Made by a program: the position numbers and the translations under genes. DNA of 64,000 nucleotides from NCBI RefSeq assembly GCF_004360155.1, contig NZ_ML178720.1:277078-341077 (forward strand), written 5' to 3'. Positions 54,178 to 63,977 of this stretch are shown piece after piece; within the stretch, counting starts at the first letter, position 1, and every line of letters begins with the position of its first letter. This DNA is from Paraglaciecola marina (GTDB lineage Bacteria > Pseudomonadota > Gammaproteobacteria > Enterobacterales > Alteromonadaceae). The notes beneath the pieces are model-generated. The model made no database searches and had not been told where the DNA came from. It was given only the letters and a program-made list of their open reading frames with translations.

Positions 54178-55782
54178 TTGATTTCTACTGCAAATATCAC
54201 CATGCAATTTGGCGCTGAGCCATTGTTCGAAAATATCTCAGCCAAATTTGGCCAAGGCAACCGCTACGGACTGATAGGTGCCAATGGTTGTGGTAAATCA
54301 ACCTTTATGAAAATTCTAACAGGTGAACTAGTACCCAGTGCTGGCAACGTGTCGATAACCCCTGGAGATAAAGTTGGTACTCTAAGCCAAAACCAATTCG
54401 CTTTTGAAGAATTTACTGTTGTCGATACCGTGATCATGGGTGACACCAAACTCTGGAAAATTAAGCAAGAAAGAGACGAAATCTATTCTAAGCCCGAAAT
54501 GAGTGAAGAAGACGGTATGCACGTTGCTGAACTTGAAACGCAATTTGCAGAAATGGATGGCTACACAGCAGAAGCTCGTGCTGGAGATTTACTAATAGAA
54601 GCTGGCATAGAAGAAGACGCTCACTTTGGTTTGATGTCACAAATTCCCCCAGGAAAGAAGCTCAGAGTATTATTGGCTCAAGCATTATTCTCTAACCCAG
54701 ACATATTGTTATTAGACGAACCTACCAACAACTTGGACATTTACACCATTAATTGGTTAGCTGAAGTACTAAACCAACGTAAATGCACAATGATCATTAT
54801 TTCACACGATCGTCACTTCTTAAATTCTGTCTGTACCCATATGGCAGATATTGATTACGGCGAGCTACGCATCTATCCAGGTAACTACGAAGCCTATCAG
54901 GCCGCATCATCACTAATACAAGAACAGTTATTGACAGAAAATGCCAAGAAAAGCGCCGAAATGGATGAACTACAAGCCTTTGTTGACCGCTTCTCTGCAA
55001 ATGCCTCAAAAGCAAAACAGGCTAGTTCTCGGGCAAGACGATTAGAAAAAATCACCCTTGATGAAGTTAAATCATCTAGCCGGCGTACTCCTAGAATTGT
55101 TTTAAAGCAACATAAAAAACTGCATCGCCAAGCTTTAATTCTTGAACAGCTAGGCCATGGATTTGATGACGAGTTGCTATTTAAAGGCGGAGAGTTAATT
55201 TTAGAAGCTGGTGCAAGGCTTGCAGTTATCGGTGAAAACGGTGTCGGCAAAACCACATTCCTACGCTGTTTGGTTGATGAGTTACAAGCAAAAGAAGGCG
55301 TGGTGAAATGGTCTGAAAATGCAACTATTGGGTATTGCCCCCAAGACAGCACAGCCGACTTTGCAGAAGATTTAACCTTATTTGATTGGATGTCCCAATG
55401 GCGAACTCCAAAACATGACGACTTAGCAGTAAGAGCCATGTTAGGTAGCTTGCTTTTCAGTGCAGATGACTTTAACAAAAAAGCCAAGGTATGCTCAGGT
55501 GGTGAGAAAAACCGCCTATTGTTTGGCAAGTTGATGATGTCTGATATCAATGTACTGATAATGGACGAACCCACAAACCATATGGATATGGAAGCCATTG
55601 AAGCACTTAATAACGCCTTGAAAAAATTCGACGGCACCTTGATTTTTGTAAGCCATGATAGACAATTTGTATCTTCACTTGCTACCCGAGTAATTGAAAT
55701 AAACAACCAAGAAGTGATTAACTTCCAAGGTACTTACAACGAATACCTAGCCAGCCGTAAAGAAGCCCAAGCAAGAACTTAA
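54178..55782 (+). CDS. ybiT: ABC-F ATPase, YbiT-type
   Basis: A protein of about 534 residues with two ATP-binding cassettes. Walker A motifs are GANGCGKS and GENGVGKT. The signature of the second cassette is [14 protein letters not shown]; the first has a divergent signature ([15 protein letters not shown]). Walker B motifs are [11 protein letters not shown] and [11 protein letters not shown]. Large parts match YbiT ([43 protein letters not shown]). I chose the TTG at 54178 because it gives the family's start and length (about 530); an earlier TTG at 54115 adds an unlikely extension. It probably acts on ribosomes in translation quality control. Confidence 0.92.
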   Translation: MISTANITMQFGAEPLFENISAKFGQGNRYGLIGANGCGKSTFMKILTGELVPSAGNVSITPGDKVGTLSQNQFAFEEFTVVDTVIMGDTKLWKIKQERDEIYSKPEMSEEDGMHVAELETQFAEMDGYTAEARAGDLLIEAGIEEDAHFGLMSQIPPGKKLRVLLAQALFSNPDILLLDEPTNNLDIYTINWLAEVLNQRKCTMIIISHDRHFLNSVCTHMADIDYGELRIYPGNYEAYQAASSLIQEQLLTENAKKSAEMDELQAFVDRFSANASKAKQASSRARRLEKITLDEVKSSSRRTPRIVLKQHKKLHRQALILEQLGHGFDDELLFKGGELILEAGARLAVIGENGVGKTTFLRCLVDELQAKEGVVKWSENATIGYCPQDSTADFAEDLTLFDWMSQWRTPKHDDLAVRAMLGSLLFSADDFNKKAKVCSGGEKNRLLFGKLMMSDINVLIMDEPTNHMDMEAIEALNNALKKFDGTLIFVSHDRQFVSSLATRVIEINNQEVINFQGTYNEYLASRKEAQART

Positions 55783-55969
55783 GACTAAATCAGCCCATAT
55801 TAAAGGTATGGGCTAAGACCTCTTAAAATCTATCACTCAGTTTCACCGCCCATTTTTTTATGCGATAAGTTTTTCTATGTACCCCTATAGGTTTTATATT
55901 GGGCCATTGCATAGTACATCATTAATAATTAGTCTAGGTTCACAGTATTTTATTCAAACAGAGTGGCAC

Positions 55970-57154
55970 ATGAACCAAGAGACCCAAAACATTCCTTTAG
56001 TTGATTCTTCACGCCGCAAATGGCTTAAGTCTGTAGGCTTAGGCGCTGGTGCAATGGCACTTACAGCATGTGTTGATTCAAGTGTGAAAGAACTTAGTGC
56101 TGCAGGCATGAAGACCGATCACTTTCCAACGGCTACACCTAACCTAAATGATGGCTTGGTTCGTTTATCATCGAATGAAAATGCTTTTGGTCCTTCAGCT
56201 AAAGCTGTCGAAGCTATGCAAGGCGAATTGTTTAATCTTGGCCGATATGCAGATGCTACCACCAGTGTTCTCATCAAAAAGATTGCCGCTCAAGAAGGTG
56301 TGTCTGAAGACCAAATTATCGTAACAAATGGCTCGTCACCTATTTTGTTTGGTTATGCTGACTGGATAGCTAAGAATGGCGGTAAACTAGTTACCTCAAT
56401 GGCGACATATGAAGGCGTGCCTCGCGGTGCTGCATTTATGGGTGCTGATGTTACTTTTGTTCCTTTAGATGCTGATATGAACTTCGATCTTGATGCCATT
56501 GAAGCTGCCGTGACTGACGACACTACTGCAGTTTATGTATGCAATCCAAACAACCCAACAGGTACAGTTGTAGATGCCGCTAAATTAACCGCATTTGCTA
56601 AACGTGTTTCTAAAAGATGTCAGGTTTTCATCGATGAAGCCTATATCGAAATGACAGATGCATATCCTGCCAATGTGCAATCAAAATTAGCAGCAGATGG
56701 GCATAATGTGGTTATTTGTCGCACGTTCTCAAAAATTCATGCCATGGCAGGACAACGTTTAGGTTATGCCATTATGCCTGCAGAGCAAGCTAAAACTATG
56801 GGTCGCATGTTACGTATGGGTGGTGTGAATTACCTAGGTCTAGTTGCCGGTATGGCCAGCATGGACGACCACGCTAACTTAAATAAAATGCGTGACATGA
56901 TAAAGACAGAGCGAGAAAAACTTACAACTGCCGCAGAAGAATTAGGCCGCCCCTATGCGAAAAATCCTCAAGGTAACTTCATCTATATGGATACAGGTAT
57001 GCCTCATGATGAATTCGCAGCAAAAATGAAAGCACTTAAGGTGAGAGTTGTTGGTAGAACTTGGCCTGGCTATGACTCATGGTCACGTATTAGTGTGGGC
57101 ACACCATCAGAAACAGATGCTTGCGTTGCAGCATTAAAAGCGGTTTTAGCGTAA
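55970..57154 (+). CDS. Tat-exported lipoprotein aminotransferase (HisC/class I-II fold)
   Basis: A protein of about 394 residues. The N-terminus carries a twin-arginine motif SRRKWLKSVG followed by a hydrophobic stretch and the lipobox LTAC. It would therefore be exported folded, with pyridoxal phosphate, and lipid-anchored. The catalytic part is a fold-type I aminotransferase with the signature CNPNNPTGTVV, DEAYIEM, and the PLP-binding Lys in RTFSKIHAMAGQRLGYA; the substrate Arg lies in SWSRISVGT. It resembles histidinol-phosphate aminotransferase but is exported, so it cannot serve the normal histidine pathway. It is monocistronic, followed by a strong terminator. The substrate is unknown. 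Confidence 0.85.
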   Translation: MNQETQNIPLVDSSRRKWLKSVGLGAGAMALTACVDSSVKELSAAGMKTDHFPTATPNLNDGLVRLSSNENAFGPSAKAVEAMQGELFNLGRYADATTSVLIKKIAAQEGVSEDQIIVTNGSSPILFGYADWIAKNGGKLVTSMATYEGVPRGAAFMGADVTFVPLDADMNFDLDAIEAAVTDDTTAVYVCNPNNPTGTVVDAAKLTAFAKRVSKRCQVFIDEAYIEMTDAYPANVQSKLAADGHNVVICRTFSKIHAMAGQRLGYAIMPAEQAKTMGRMLRMGGVNYLGLVAGMASMDDHANLNKMRDMIKTEREKLTTAAEELGRPYAKNPQGNFIYMDTGMPHDEFAAKMKALKVRVVGRTWPGYDSWSRISVGTPSETDACVAALKAVLA

Positions 57155-57239
57155 ATCGATTGCAATAATAATAATATCTCTTCATATAGACCTGAGTAGC
57201 GCTAGCAATAGATATACTGAGGTCTAAATGAAACACTAC

Positions 57240-57269
57240 AGCCTAATCATATTTGATTGGGCTTTTTTT
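57240..57269 (+). terminator. Rho-independent terminator of the aminotransferase gene
   Basis: AGCCTAATCA pairs with TGATTGGGCT (one mismatch) around TATT, followed by seven T. It lies 85 bp after the stop. Confidence 0.85.
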
Positions 57270-57365
57270 ATGCTCAATATAGAGTTTAAGACACTCAACT
57301 ACCATGGAGCAGGCAGCAAAACTTGATAACATAGCCACATATGACAATCTAATGGTCTTCGACTA

Positions 57366-58040
57366 ATGCAAAATCATAACGCCTCTCCCCTAAATGACTT
57401 TATTGAATATCCACCAGCAGAAATGCTAGCGCGTTCTAAACAGTTTTATATAGACATAAAACGTCGCCATAGCATTCGCCAATTTAGTGATCGGAACGTT
57501 GATAAAGCTATTATTGAAAATTGCTTAAAGGCCGCAGGTACCGCACCTAACGGCGCAAACCACCAGCCTTGGCACTTTGCTGCTATTCATTCACCAGAAA
57601 TTAAAAAGCAAGTACGAGAACAAGCAGAAGCCCACGAACGAGGCTTTTATGAAGGCCGAGCAGGAGAAGAATGGTTAGGAGCTTTAAAGCCATTAGGCAC
57701 AGACGCAAACAAGCCTTATCTTGAACACGCCCCCTGGTTGATTGCCATTTTTAGTCAGAAAAATAAAGAGTCTGAAGCCGGCCAAAAACAAAATAACTAC
57801 TATGTACATGAGTCAGTAGGTATTGCCACAGGCTTTTTGATAAATGCCTTACATCACTCAGGCCTAGTTACTCTTACCCATACTCCTAAACCCATGAGTT
57901 TTTTATCTAAAATTTGCAAGCGTCCAGACAATGAACGCCCCTACATGCTGTTAATCGTGGGCTATCCTGCAAGTAGCGCTACTGTACCTCACCACGCTAG
58001 TACTAAAAAATCACTAGATGAAATTGCAAGTTTTCTATGA
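57366..58040 (+). CDS. Nitroreductase-family flavoprotein
   Basis: A 224-residue FMN-dependent oxidoreductase. It has [13 protein letters not shown] near residue 35, [19 protein letters not shown] around the FMN phosphate, and [18 protein letters not shown], as in nitroreductases of the BluB-like/iodotyrosine-deiodinase branch. The stop overlaps the next gene (ATGA), so they are co-translated. The substrate is not evident; a dehalogenating role is possible in a marine setting but is only an inference. Confidence 0.88.
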   Translation: MQNHNASPLNDFIEYPPAEMLARSKQFYIDIKRRHSIRQFSDRNVDKAIIENCLKAAGTAPNGANHQPWHFAAIHSPEIKKQVREQAEAHERGFYEGRAGEEWLGALKPLGTDANKPYLEHAPWLIAIFSQKNKESEAGQKQNNYYVHESVGIATGFLINALHHSGLVTLTHTPKPMSFLSKICKRPDNERPYMLLIVGYPASSATVPHHASTKKSLDEIASFL

Positions 58041-58759
58041 TGGCTATCAAAGCACTTTTAACAGCGGTTATCTTATTGTTTTCAGGCCTAGGTATTGCCT
58101 GCCAAGAGTGGCAAGCTAGTACCAAAAACAACCAAGTGTCAGGTTGGGATTATCAACTTAATCCTCAGAATGTAATGGTTACACCTGATCCTAAAGATAG
58201 TAGTGCTAAAGTAATAAAGTTTACTATCACCCCAGATTCAATTTGGCCTAATGGCCATACTCGGGCAGAATTAAAGCACAATGGTTGCGCAACAAACGAA
58301 GGTGATACTAGCTATTTTTCTTGGGAGTTTTATCTAGACAGGCCCATCAAGATCACTAACAACATAGCCTACTGGGAAACAGACAAAACCTACCAACAAA
58401 GTATGGGATTTTATCTCAAGCCAGAAGTTAAAAGCGGACATCCAATTACAGAATTGACATTTTTTAGTAGCCACCCAAAACGTCAGATACATTGGCAAAC
58501 AATTGTTGAAGTAGATAAATGGCATAAAATAGATATGGCTTTGACCTGGTCTGAAAACAAACAAGATGGACGCATTAGCCTGTGGTTTAACAACCAAGCA
58601 GTGATTACCAAGTTAACGGCTAAAACCAAACCCGATGCTAACCAATTATTTGTGCAACTTGGTTTACATAGAAACCAATCAGACACACTTGTAGATACTA
58701 TTTACCTGCGTAATGTCAAAGAGACTCGCTCTTTGGCACAACTGTTAACGGTTAAGTAA
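58037..58759 (+). CDS. Exported concanavalin-like protein, polysaccharide-lyase-like
   Basis: A 240-residue protein with a signal peptide ([20 protein letters not shown]; the Cys might also be a lipobox). A beta-jelly-roll follows, with the TRAELKH motif near residue 77 and [22 protein letters not shown] in the second half. These features resemble the PF14099-type polysaccharide lyases (heparin lyase I and glucuronan lyase relatives). It overlaps the nitroreductase gene by 4 bp. Binding or cleavage of an acidic polysaccharide is likely, but catalytic residues were not confirmed. Confidence 0.7.
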   Translation: MMAIKALLTAVILLFSGLGIACQEWQASTKNNQVSGWDYQLNPQNVMVTPDPKDSSAKVIKFTITPDSIWPNGHTRAELKHNGCATNEGDTSYFSWEFYLDRPIKITNNIAYWETDKTYQQSMGFYLKPEVKSGHPITELTFFSSHPKRQIHWQTIVEVDKWHKIDMALTWSENKQDGRISLWFNNQAVITKLTAKTKPDANQLFVQLGLHRNQSDTLVDTIYLRNVKETRSLAQLLTVK

Positions 58760-58784
58760 AGTGTAATAACAAGCCGCTATTGGG

Positions 58785-60440
58785 CTACTTTGCTAAATCG
58801 ACCTCTCGGGCGGTTTTAAAATCTGAAGGCATTTTCCATTTAGGCCATTCACTTGAATTAGCTAATGTTTCTGTAATATCTACCATCAACTCAATATCTT
58901 GCTTTACACCACCGAGTGACCAGTCGGTAGAGTAGTCATCTGCTGCTTTATGATATTTATGGGCAATATAATCTGGGTCAGTATCACCTAAACTCATAAA
59001 CAATAAGCTTGGTACACCTTGTTTAGCCATTGAAAAATGGTCAGAGCGGAAAAACAAACCATTTTGAGGACGAGGGTCTAGTTTCACCTTGCGGTTTTGT
59101 TTAGCAGTTGCAGCGGCAAGGTAGTCTTCCATTTCTGATAAGCCATCACCGTATTGCAGAATATAATCCACTTCATCAAGGACATTCATGCCATCAATGT
59201 TAACCAAAGCGACCATATCTTGGGTAGCTATAATCTCGCCTTTAGAAAACTGTTCAGAGCCAATTAAACCAGTTTCTTCTGCAGTAAAATTAATAAATAA
59301 AATCGACCGCTCAAAAGGGGTAACCTTATGCTTGGCCATTAATATTCTAGCCATTTCTAAGGTACCCGCAGTACCCGATGCGTTATCTACGGCGCCATTA
59401 TAGATAATATCTCCACTAGGCGTTTTCTTAGTACCAAAGTGATCCCAGTGAGCTCCTACCAGTAAATATTCGTTGGGATACTTACTTCCCTCAATTTTGG
59501 CAATGACATTATGTGAGGTTGCATGACTTATCTCATTTTTAAGGGTCAAATTAACATTTTGCTTTAAGGTAACGGCACGAAAGCGTTTACTTAAGGCTTG
59601 CTTCTTGAGTACCTGATAATCAAGGCCTGACTGTTCAAAAATGTCCTCGGTAGCCGCCAATTGTAACCAGCCCATTATGGGCAACTTAGAGGCATTATCA
59701 GATGCATCAACAAGTGTATATTTGCTACCTGTATTAGAACTTTCTACCACACTCCAAGGGTAAGCTGCGGGGGCGGTTTCATGTACTATCAAGACTGCTT
59801 TGGCACCTTGGCGAGCAGCTTCTTCATATTTGTAAGTCCAGCGACCATAGTAGGTCATGGCATTGCCGGTAAATATCTCTGGATCTTGTGTCGCAAAACC
59901 TGGGTCATTCACAAGGACGATAACGGTTTTGCCTTTAACATCGACATTAGCATAGTCGTTCCAATTGTACTCTGGAGCATTAATACCATACCCCACAAAT
60001 ACCAAAGGCGTGTTATCTAATTCGATTTTTTCGCTAATTTGCTCAGTGCGAGCCGTAAAATCAGCTCCAGATTGCAAAGATAAGTCGCCAATCTTCAGCA
60101 TAATATTTGGGTTTGGGGTAATCTGCGCCATAGGCACAGCTTGATAATAATGCCCTAAAGACGATTCACCAACTCGATTGGGGTTAGCGCCAACAAGCTC
60201 CATTTTTTGGTACTCGGTTGCCAAATACTCAATCGTAAGGGCTTCACCCTGGGTTAAAGGTCCGCGGCCTGCAAACTTATCTGAAGCCAGTACTTTAATA
60301 TGTTCAGCAACCAAAGGTAAATCAACCGAAAAATGCTCTTTGGAGTCTGCAAAAACAGCAAAATTAATAAGTAAAAAAGATAGCGTGAATAAAGACTTAA
60401 GACGTAAACCAATAAAACGGAAAAAGAGTATAGGTGACAT
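58785..60440 (-). CDS. M28-family zinc peptidase with PA domain
   Basis: A 551-residue exported peptidase with a signal peptide (LFTLSFLLINFAVFA). A PA (protease-associated) domain lies at about 130-280 (LVFVGYGINAPEYNWNDYAN...GKTVIVLVNDPG). The M28 aminopeptidase/carboxypeptidase domain has the zinc ligands in LVGAHWDHFG, GAVDNASGTAGTLEMAR, NFTAEETGLIGSE and RSDHFSMAKQGVPSL. It cleaves N-terminal amino acids from peptides outside the inner membrane. It is monocistronic. Confidence 0.92.
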   Translation of the reverse strand: MSPILFFRFIGLRLKSLFTLSFLLINFAVFADSKEHFSVDLPLVAEHIKVLASDKFAGRGPLTQGEALTIEYLATEYQKMELVGANPNRVGESSLGHYYQAVPMAQITPNPNIMLKIGDLSLQSGADFTARTEQISEKIELDNTPLVFVGYGINAPEYNWNDYANVDVKGKTVIVLVNDPGFATQDPEIFTGNAMTYYGRWTYKYEEAARQGAKAVLIVHETAPAAYPWSVVESSNTGSKYTLVDASDNASKLPIMGWLQLAATEDIFEQSGLDYQVLKKQALSKRFRAVTLKQNVNLTLKNEISHATSHNVIAKIEGSKYPNEYLLVGAHWDHFGTKKTPSGDIIYNGAVDNASGTAGTLEMARILMAKHKVTPFERSILFINFTAEETGLIGSEQFSKGEIIATQDMVALVNIDGMNVLDEVDYILQYGDGLSEMEDYLAAATAKQNRKVKLDPRPQNGLFFRSDHFSMAKQGVPSLLFMSLGDTDPDYIAHKYHKAADDYSTDWSLGGVKQDIELMVDITETLANSSEWPKWKMPSDFKTAREVDLAK

Positions 60441-60540
60441 TTATAGAATCTCTTAATTATAATAGGGCAAGTTTATCGCACTTGCCTATACACTTCTAAA
60501 TAAACCGCACCTACCTTATACATTTGATCACGAGACATAC

Positions 60541-61359
60541 ATGAAGCTAAATTTCCATAAATCATTCTGGGAAGCCCCCTGCACCACCGAACAGGATTTA
60601 CACCAATTACTCGAACGAACCCATAGGGATGGGTATCAAGGCACTGAGTTATTTTTACCTTTTTTTGACTTTGATGCTGAATTGACATTGGCAGCCCATC
60701 GCCAACATTCCTTAAACATTATTACCGGAATAGCCACAGAGGGCAGTAACTTAGCAGAGCACCTTAGAAGTATGGAGCGACAAGTTGAAAAAGCCTTGTC
60801 ATTTAATCCTATACTCATTAACAGTCATACAGGCCGTGATATTTTTAGCCTAGAAGACAATCTAGTACTGTTTGAACATGCTTTAGAGTTAGAGCAAAAA
60901 TTCGATATTTGCATCACCCACGAAACCCATAGGTTCAGACCTACCTTCAGTACATTTGATACAGAAAAAATCGTCGCGGCGTTGCCTGAGCTAAAATTGA
61001 ATTTAGACATTAGCCATTGGATGGTGGTTCACGAGTCCGATCTAAATGACCAACTAGCCCGGTTAAAGAAAATTTTTCCTCAGGTTCATCATATTCATGC
61101 CCGAGTGGGATTTGAAGAGGGGCCACAGGTAACTAACCCACAAGATTCTCTATGGAAAAGCCATGTAGATAACCATGTGAAGTTATGGCAAAGCGTCATA
61201 GATTTCGCTAAAAAACGCAATCAAGAAGACTTTACTATCACCCCAGAGTTTGGGCCATTTCCCTACGCCCATGTGCAGCCCCAATCACATCAACCTCTAG
61301 CTGATATTTGGGAAGCCAATAACTTTATGCGTAAGCACCTACAAGACAGATTGAGTTAA
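60541..61359 (+). CDS. Sugar phosphate isomerase/epimerase (xylose-isomerase-like TIM barrel)
   Basis: A 272-residue cytoplasmic TIM-barrel protein of the AP-endonuclease-2/xylose isomerase-like superfamily. Candidate metal ligands lie in ITHETHRFRPTFSTFD (Glu), LNLDISHWMVV (Asp/His), HHIHARVGFEEGPQV (His) and TPEFGPFPY (Glu). The substrate is unknown. The gene stands alone, with a hairpin overlapping its stop. Confidence 0.8.
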   Translation: MKLNFHKSFWEAPCTTEQDLHQLLERTHRDGYQGTELFLPFFDFDAELTLAAHRQHSLNIITGIATEGSNLAEHLRSMERQVEKALSFNPILINSHTGRDIFSLEDNLVLFEHALELEQKFDICITHETHRFRPTFSTFDTEKIVAALPELKLNLDISHWMVVHESDLNDQLARLKKIFPQVHHIHARVGFEEGPQVTNPQDSLWKSHVDNHVKLWQSVIDFAKKRNQEDFTITPEFGPFPYAHVQPQSHQPLADIWEANNFMRKHLQDRLS

Positions 61360-61376
61360 GCAACTCAGTCTGTCTT
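61343..61376. terminator. Hairpin between the converging isomerase and peroxiredoxin genes
   Basis: AAGACAGA pairs with TCTGTCTT, and an inner TGAGTT/AACTCA stem lies inside. The stem overlaps the isomerase stop codon (61357-61359). It is strong but lacks a clear U-run. Confidence 0.55.
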
Positions 61377-61386
61377 AAGGCTAAGA

Positions 61387-62037
61387 TTAATTTAATGTTT
61401 TAAGCTGTTCGATAACATCTTCTGGCTCAGAACGGTTGCGATAATCAACATCAACAAAACGCCACACAATATCGCCCGCCTGGTTAACAATAAATGTCGC
61501 AGGGATAGGTAAAATACTGCCGTTACCGTTATTAATTTTTTCTAAATCTAACCCTCTGTCCTTTTTCATATGCTCGGTTAGTACCTCAGGTACTTGCCAT
61601 GCCACACCAAAGGCCTCAGCTAATTTTGCATCTTGGTCAGATAAAACCGGAAATGTCAGCTCTTGCTTTTCAACAATACTTAATGACTCGTCAGGCACTT
61701 GAGCACTAATAGCGACGAGCTCAGCATTTAGCCCATGAATTTCTGCTAAACGCTGACTCAAGGCTCTAAGCTGCAGGTTACAATAAGGGCACCAACTGCC
61801 ACGGTAAAAGGTCACCACTAGAGCACCATTTGCTAATAAATCACTGGACTTTACTTGCTTGCCATTGGCGTCAGGTAAATCAAAACTTGGTGCTTTACTA
61901 CCAACTGCTAAAGCACTATCACCTTGTTTAAACGCTACAGCATCCGCTAAAAGTTTATCTACCTTTTGGGCAAACTCAGGGTTACCTTGGCGGGTTTTAT
62001 CCATTTGTGAATCTGTTTGACTTCTAAGACTTGTCAT
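61387..62037 (-). CDS. Peroxiredoxin-like (AhpC/TSA) thioredoxin-fold protein
   Basis: A 216-residue protein with a thioredoxin-like fold and the redox motif WCPYC (FYRGSWCPYCNLQLRAL). SFDLPDANGKQVKSSDLLA precedes it, and a C-terminal FIVNQAGDIVWRFVDVDY follows, as in peroxiredoxin-like proteins of the AhpC/TSA class. It probably reduces peroxides in the cytoplasm. It is monocistronic; no OxyR site was identified. Confidence 0.88.
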   Translation of the reverse strand: MTSLRSQTDSQMDKTRQGNPEFAQKVDKLLADAVAFKQGDSALAVGSKAPSFDLPDANGKQVKSSDLLANGALVVTFYRGSWCPYCNLQLRALSQRLAEIHGLNAELVAISAQVPDESLSIVEKQELTFPVLSDQDAKLAEAFGVAWQVPEVLTEHMKKDRGLDLEKINNGNGSILPIPATFIVNQAGDIVWRFVDVDYRNRSEPEDVIEQLKTLN

Positions 62038-62256
62038 TTTTTACCTAATCAATTATTTAAACAATTTGAGCTGCATTCGGAATAGAGCGCTCAATAAAAA
62101 CTAAGGCGTCTGACTGTTCAGACTAAACAAAGTTCTCTATCTAACACCTTATAAATATATATTGTACTGGCTTAAAATGATTTAAAAGCCTAATTCTAGT
62201 GTTTAAGTTCAGTTGCAAAGGTTACGGAACAAACTACGGTCACCTAAAAATAAAAG

Positions 62257-62637
62257 CTAATCGACCATAAAGCCCCAACCATCACTAACACCACCGTGCT
62301 TATCCGCTATTCCAGCGAAGACATATTCAACCATGGTTATAAATTTATGGGTGGGCACCATTTTTCTGGAAATGCATACTGATATTGGGTCTTCGTCTAC
62401 GTATATATCGACTTCAACATCTAAGAATTTTTCTACCACTTCGTTTGCCATGTTTGTTGCTGATTGCTCATCTACAAACAAGTGGCAAAAATCCACTACG
62501 TATTCTTTATCTAAATCAACACCACTATCTTTAAATTGCTGTAATACTTGTCCGTTGGCATCTTTTGGAAAATCCCTTGTTTGTGCACAAGCGGTTACAA
62601 ATAAAACCATGAGACTTAGAAATATAATGCGTATCAT
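62257..62637 (-). CDS. Small lipoprotein of unknown function
   Basis: A 126-residue protein with a lipobox (LFVTAC, Cys17). The mature part is acidic and ends GGVSDGWGFMVD. It shares no family motif that I recognise. The mature domain has a single clear pair of cysteines (DFCHLFVD and ISVCISRK), which may form a disulfide. It lies alone, divergent from the serine hydrolase. Confidence 0.72.
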   Translation of the reverse strand: MIRIIFLSLMVLFVTACAQTRDFPKDANGQVLQQFKDSGVDLDKEYVVDFCHLFVDEQSATNMANEVVEKFLDVEVDIYVDEDPISVCISRKMVPTHKFITMVEYVFAGIADKHGGVSDGWGFMVD

Positions 62638-62736
62638 AAAACTCCTAAAATTTAACCCTTCTGGGTATAGAAATGGGCGAACAGAAACTCACTTTACTCT
62701 ACAATACCTCACCAAAGTATTTAAATGGGACTTAAT

Positions 62737-63933
62737 ATGAAAGCAGGGACAAAGTGGTCACTCAGAATTTTATCAACACTGGTAATTGTCGCAGCAATTG
62801 CATGGTGGACAATAGGCCCAGATTGGCGTGCTTTTTTGGCAGATCCACCTAAAGATACAAGAATTCTTTTTTGGAGCCAAAGTCAACGTGATGAGGGCTT
62901 TAAGCTACTCGATCAATTGCCCTGGTTAGTAAAATCTCGCGAAATATCCCCCAGTGAAAATATGAGACCCTTGCCAAAGGGAGATGGTATTTCATTAAGC
63001 CAAGATATTAACGCCTTTTTCGAAGAGCAAAATTTATCTGGCGCATTAATATTGCACAAAGGCAAAATACGTTACGAAAAGTACGGTTTAGGACACTCTC
63101 CAGACAAGCGTTGGACTAGCTTTTCAGTGGCCAAGTCCTTTACTTCAAGCCTAGTGGGAATAGCCTTAAAAGAAGGCCATATATCAAGTCTTAACGACAA
63201 AGTATCAGACTATATTGTAGGCCTTAAAGGCTCAGCATACGACCATGTCACAATCGAACAATTGTTGACAATGACATCAGGTGTAGCTTGGGACGAAAAT
63301 TACTCCGACCCTAACTCAGACGTGTCACAATTTAACCTACACCAAGCTGAAGATGGCTTGCCTACCATTGTAAGTTACATGCGCCAACTTAAAAGAGCCC
63401 ACCAGCCCGGTGAAAAATGGCATTACTCTACTGGTGAAACCAACCTAATAGGAATTTTAGTTGAACAAGCAACGGGCCGTCATCTTGCGGATTATCTTAC
63501 CGAAAAAATTTGGCAACCCTTTGGTATGGAAAACAAAGCAAGCTGGTTATTAGGCGCAGACGGTTACGAAATTTCAGGTTGTTGTATTCAAGCCAGTTTA
63601 CGTGACTTTGCACGTTATGGTTTGTTTATATTAGAAGGAGGGATTATAAACGGTGAGTCGGTTTTCCCCGATGACTGGTTAGCAAAAGCCACAAATAAGC
63701 ACACTGATTTTGGTATCGACGGCAAGGGTTACGGATATCAATGGTGGACCTTTGATGACGGCAGCTTTACCGCCAGAGGCATTTTTGGGCAAACCATTTT
63801 CATCGACCCTAAGCTAGAATTAGTCATAGCTTTCAACGGCAATTGGCTCAACGCCAGTGATCCTATATTAAATAAAAAACGCTTTAACTTTATTGACCTA
63901 ATAAGAGCATCAATAGATGCAGAAGCCAATTAA
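62737..63933 (+). CDS. Membrane-anchored serine hydrolase, beta-lactamase (class C)/PBP4*-like
   Basis: A protein of about 398 residues. An N-terminal helix (WSLRILSTLVIVAAIAWWTI) is a signal anchor or uncleaved signal. The catalytic domain has the SxxK motif SVAKSFTS and the YxT variant of the YxN motif (HYSTGETN). The C-terminal segment runs YGYQWWTFDDGSFTARGIFGQ, where the usual HTG/KTG box reads ARGIFGQ. It resembles family S12 esterases and PBP4*-like proteins rather than a true resistance enzyme. The ATG at 62737 with GGGA six bases upstream is preferred over the ATG at 62725. Confidence 0.85.
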   Translation: MKAGTKWSLRILSTLVIVAAIAWWTIGPDWRAFLADPPKDTRILFWSQSQRDEGFKLLDQLPWLVKSREISPSENMRPLPKGDGISLSQDINAFFEEQNLSGALILHKGKIRYEKYGLGHSPDKRWTSFSVAKSFTSSLVGIALKEGHISSLNDKVSDYIVGLKGSAYDHVTIEQLLTMTSGVAWDENYSDPNSDVSQFNLHQAEDGLPTIVSYMRQLKRAHQPGEKWHYSTGETNLIGILVEQATGRHLADYLTEKIWQPFGMENKASWLLGADGYEISGCCIQASLRDFARYGLFILEGGIINGESVFPDDWLAKATNKHTDFGIDGKGYGYQWWTFDDGSFTARGIFGQTIFIDPKLELVIAFNGNWLNASDPILNKKRFNFIDLIRASIDAEAN

Positions 63934-63977
63934 CGAATTCACTTACTTTTTGCGGTTTATTTAAATTACCAAACTGA

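Noticed and set aside
54897-55706. 269-codon open frame on the minus strand
   Set aside because: It lies fully antisense to the well-supported YbiT-type ABC-F gene and shows no family motif; it is a shadow of that gene's codon usage.
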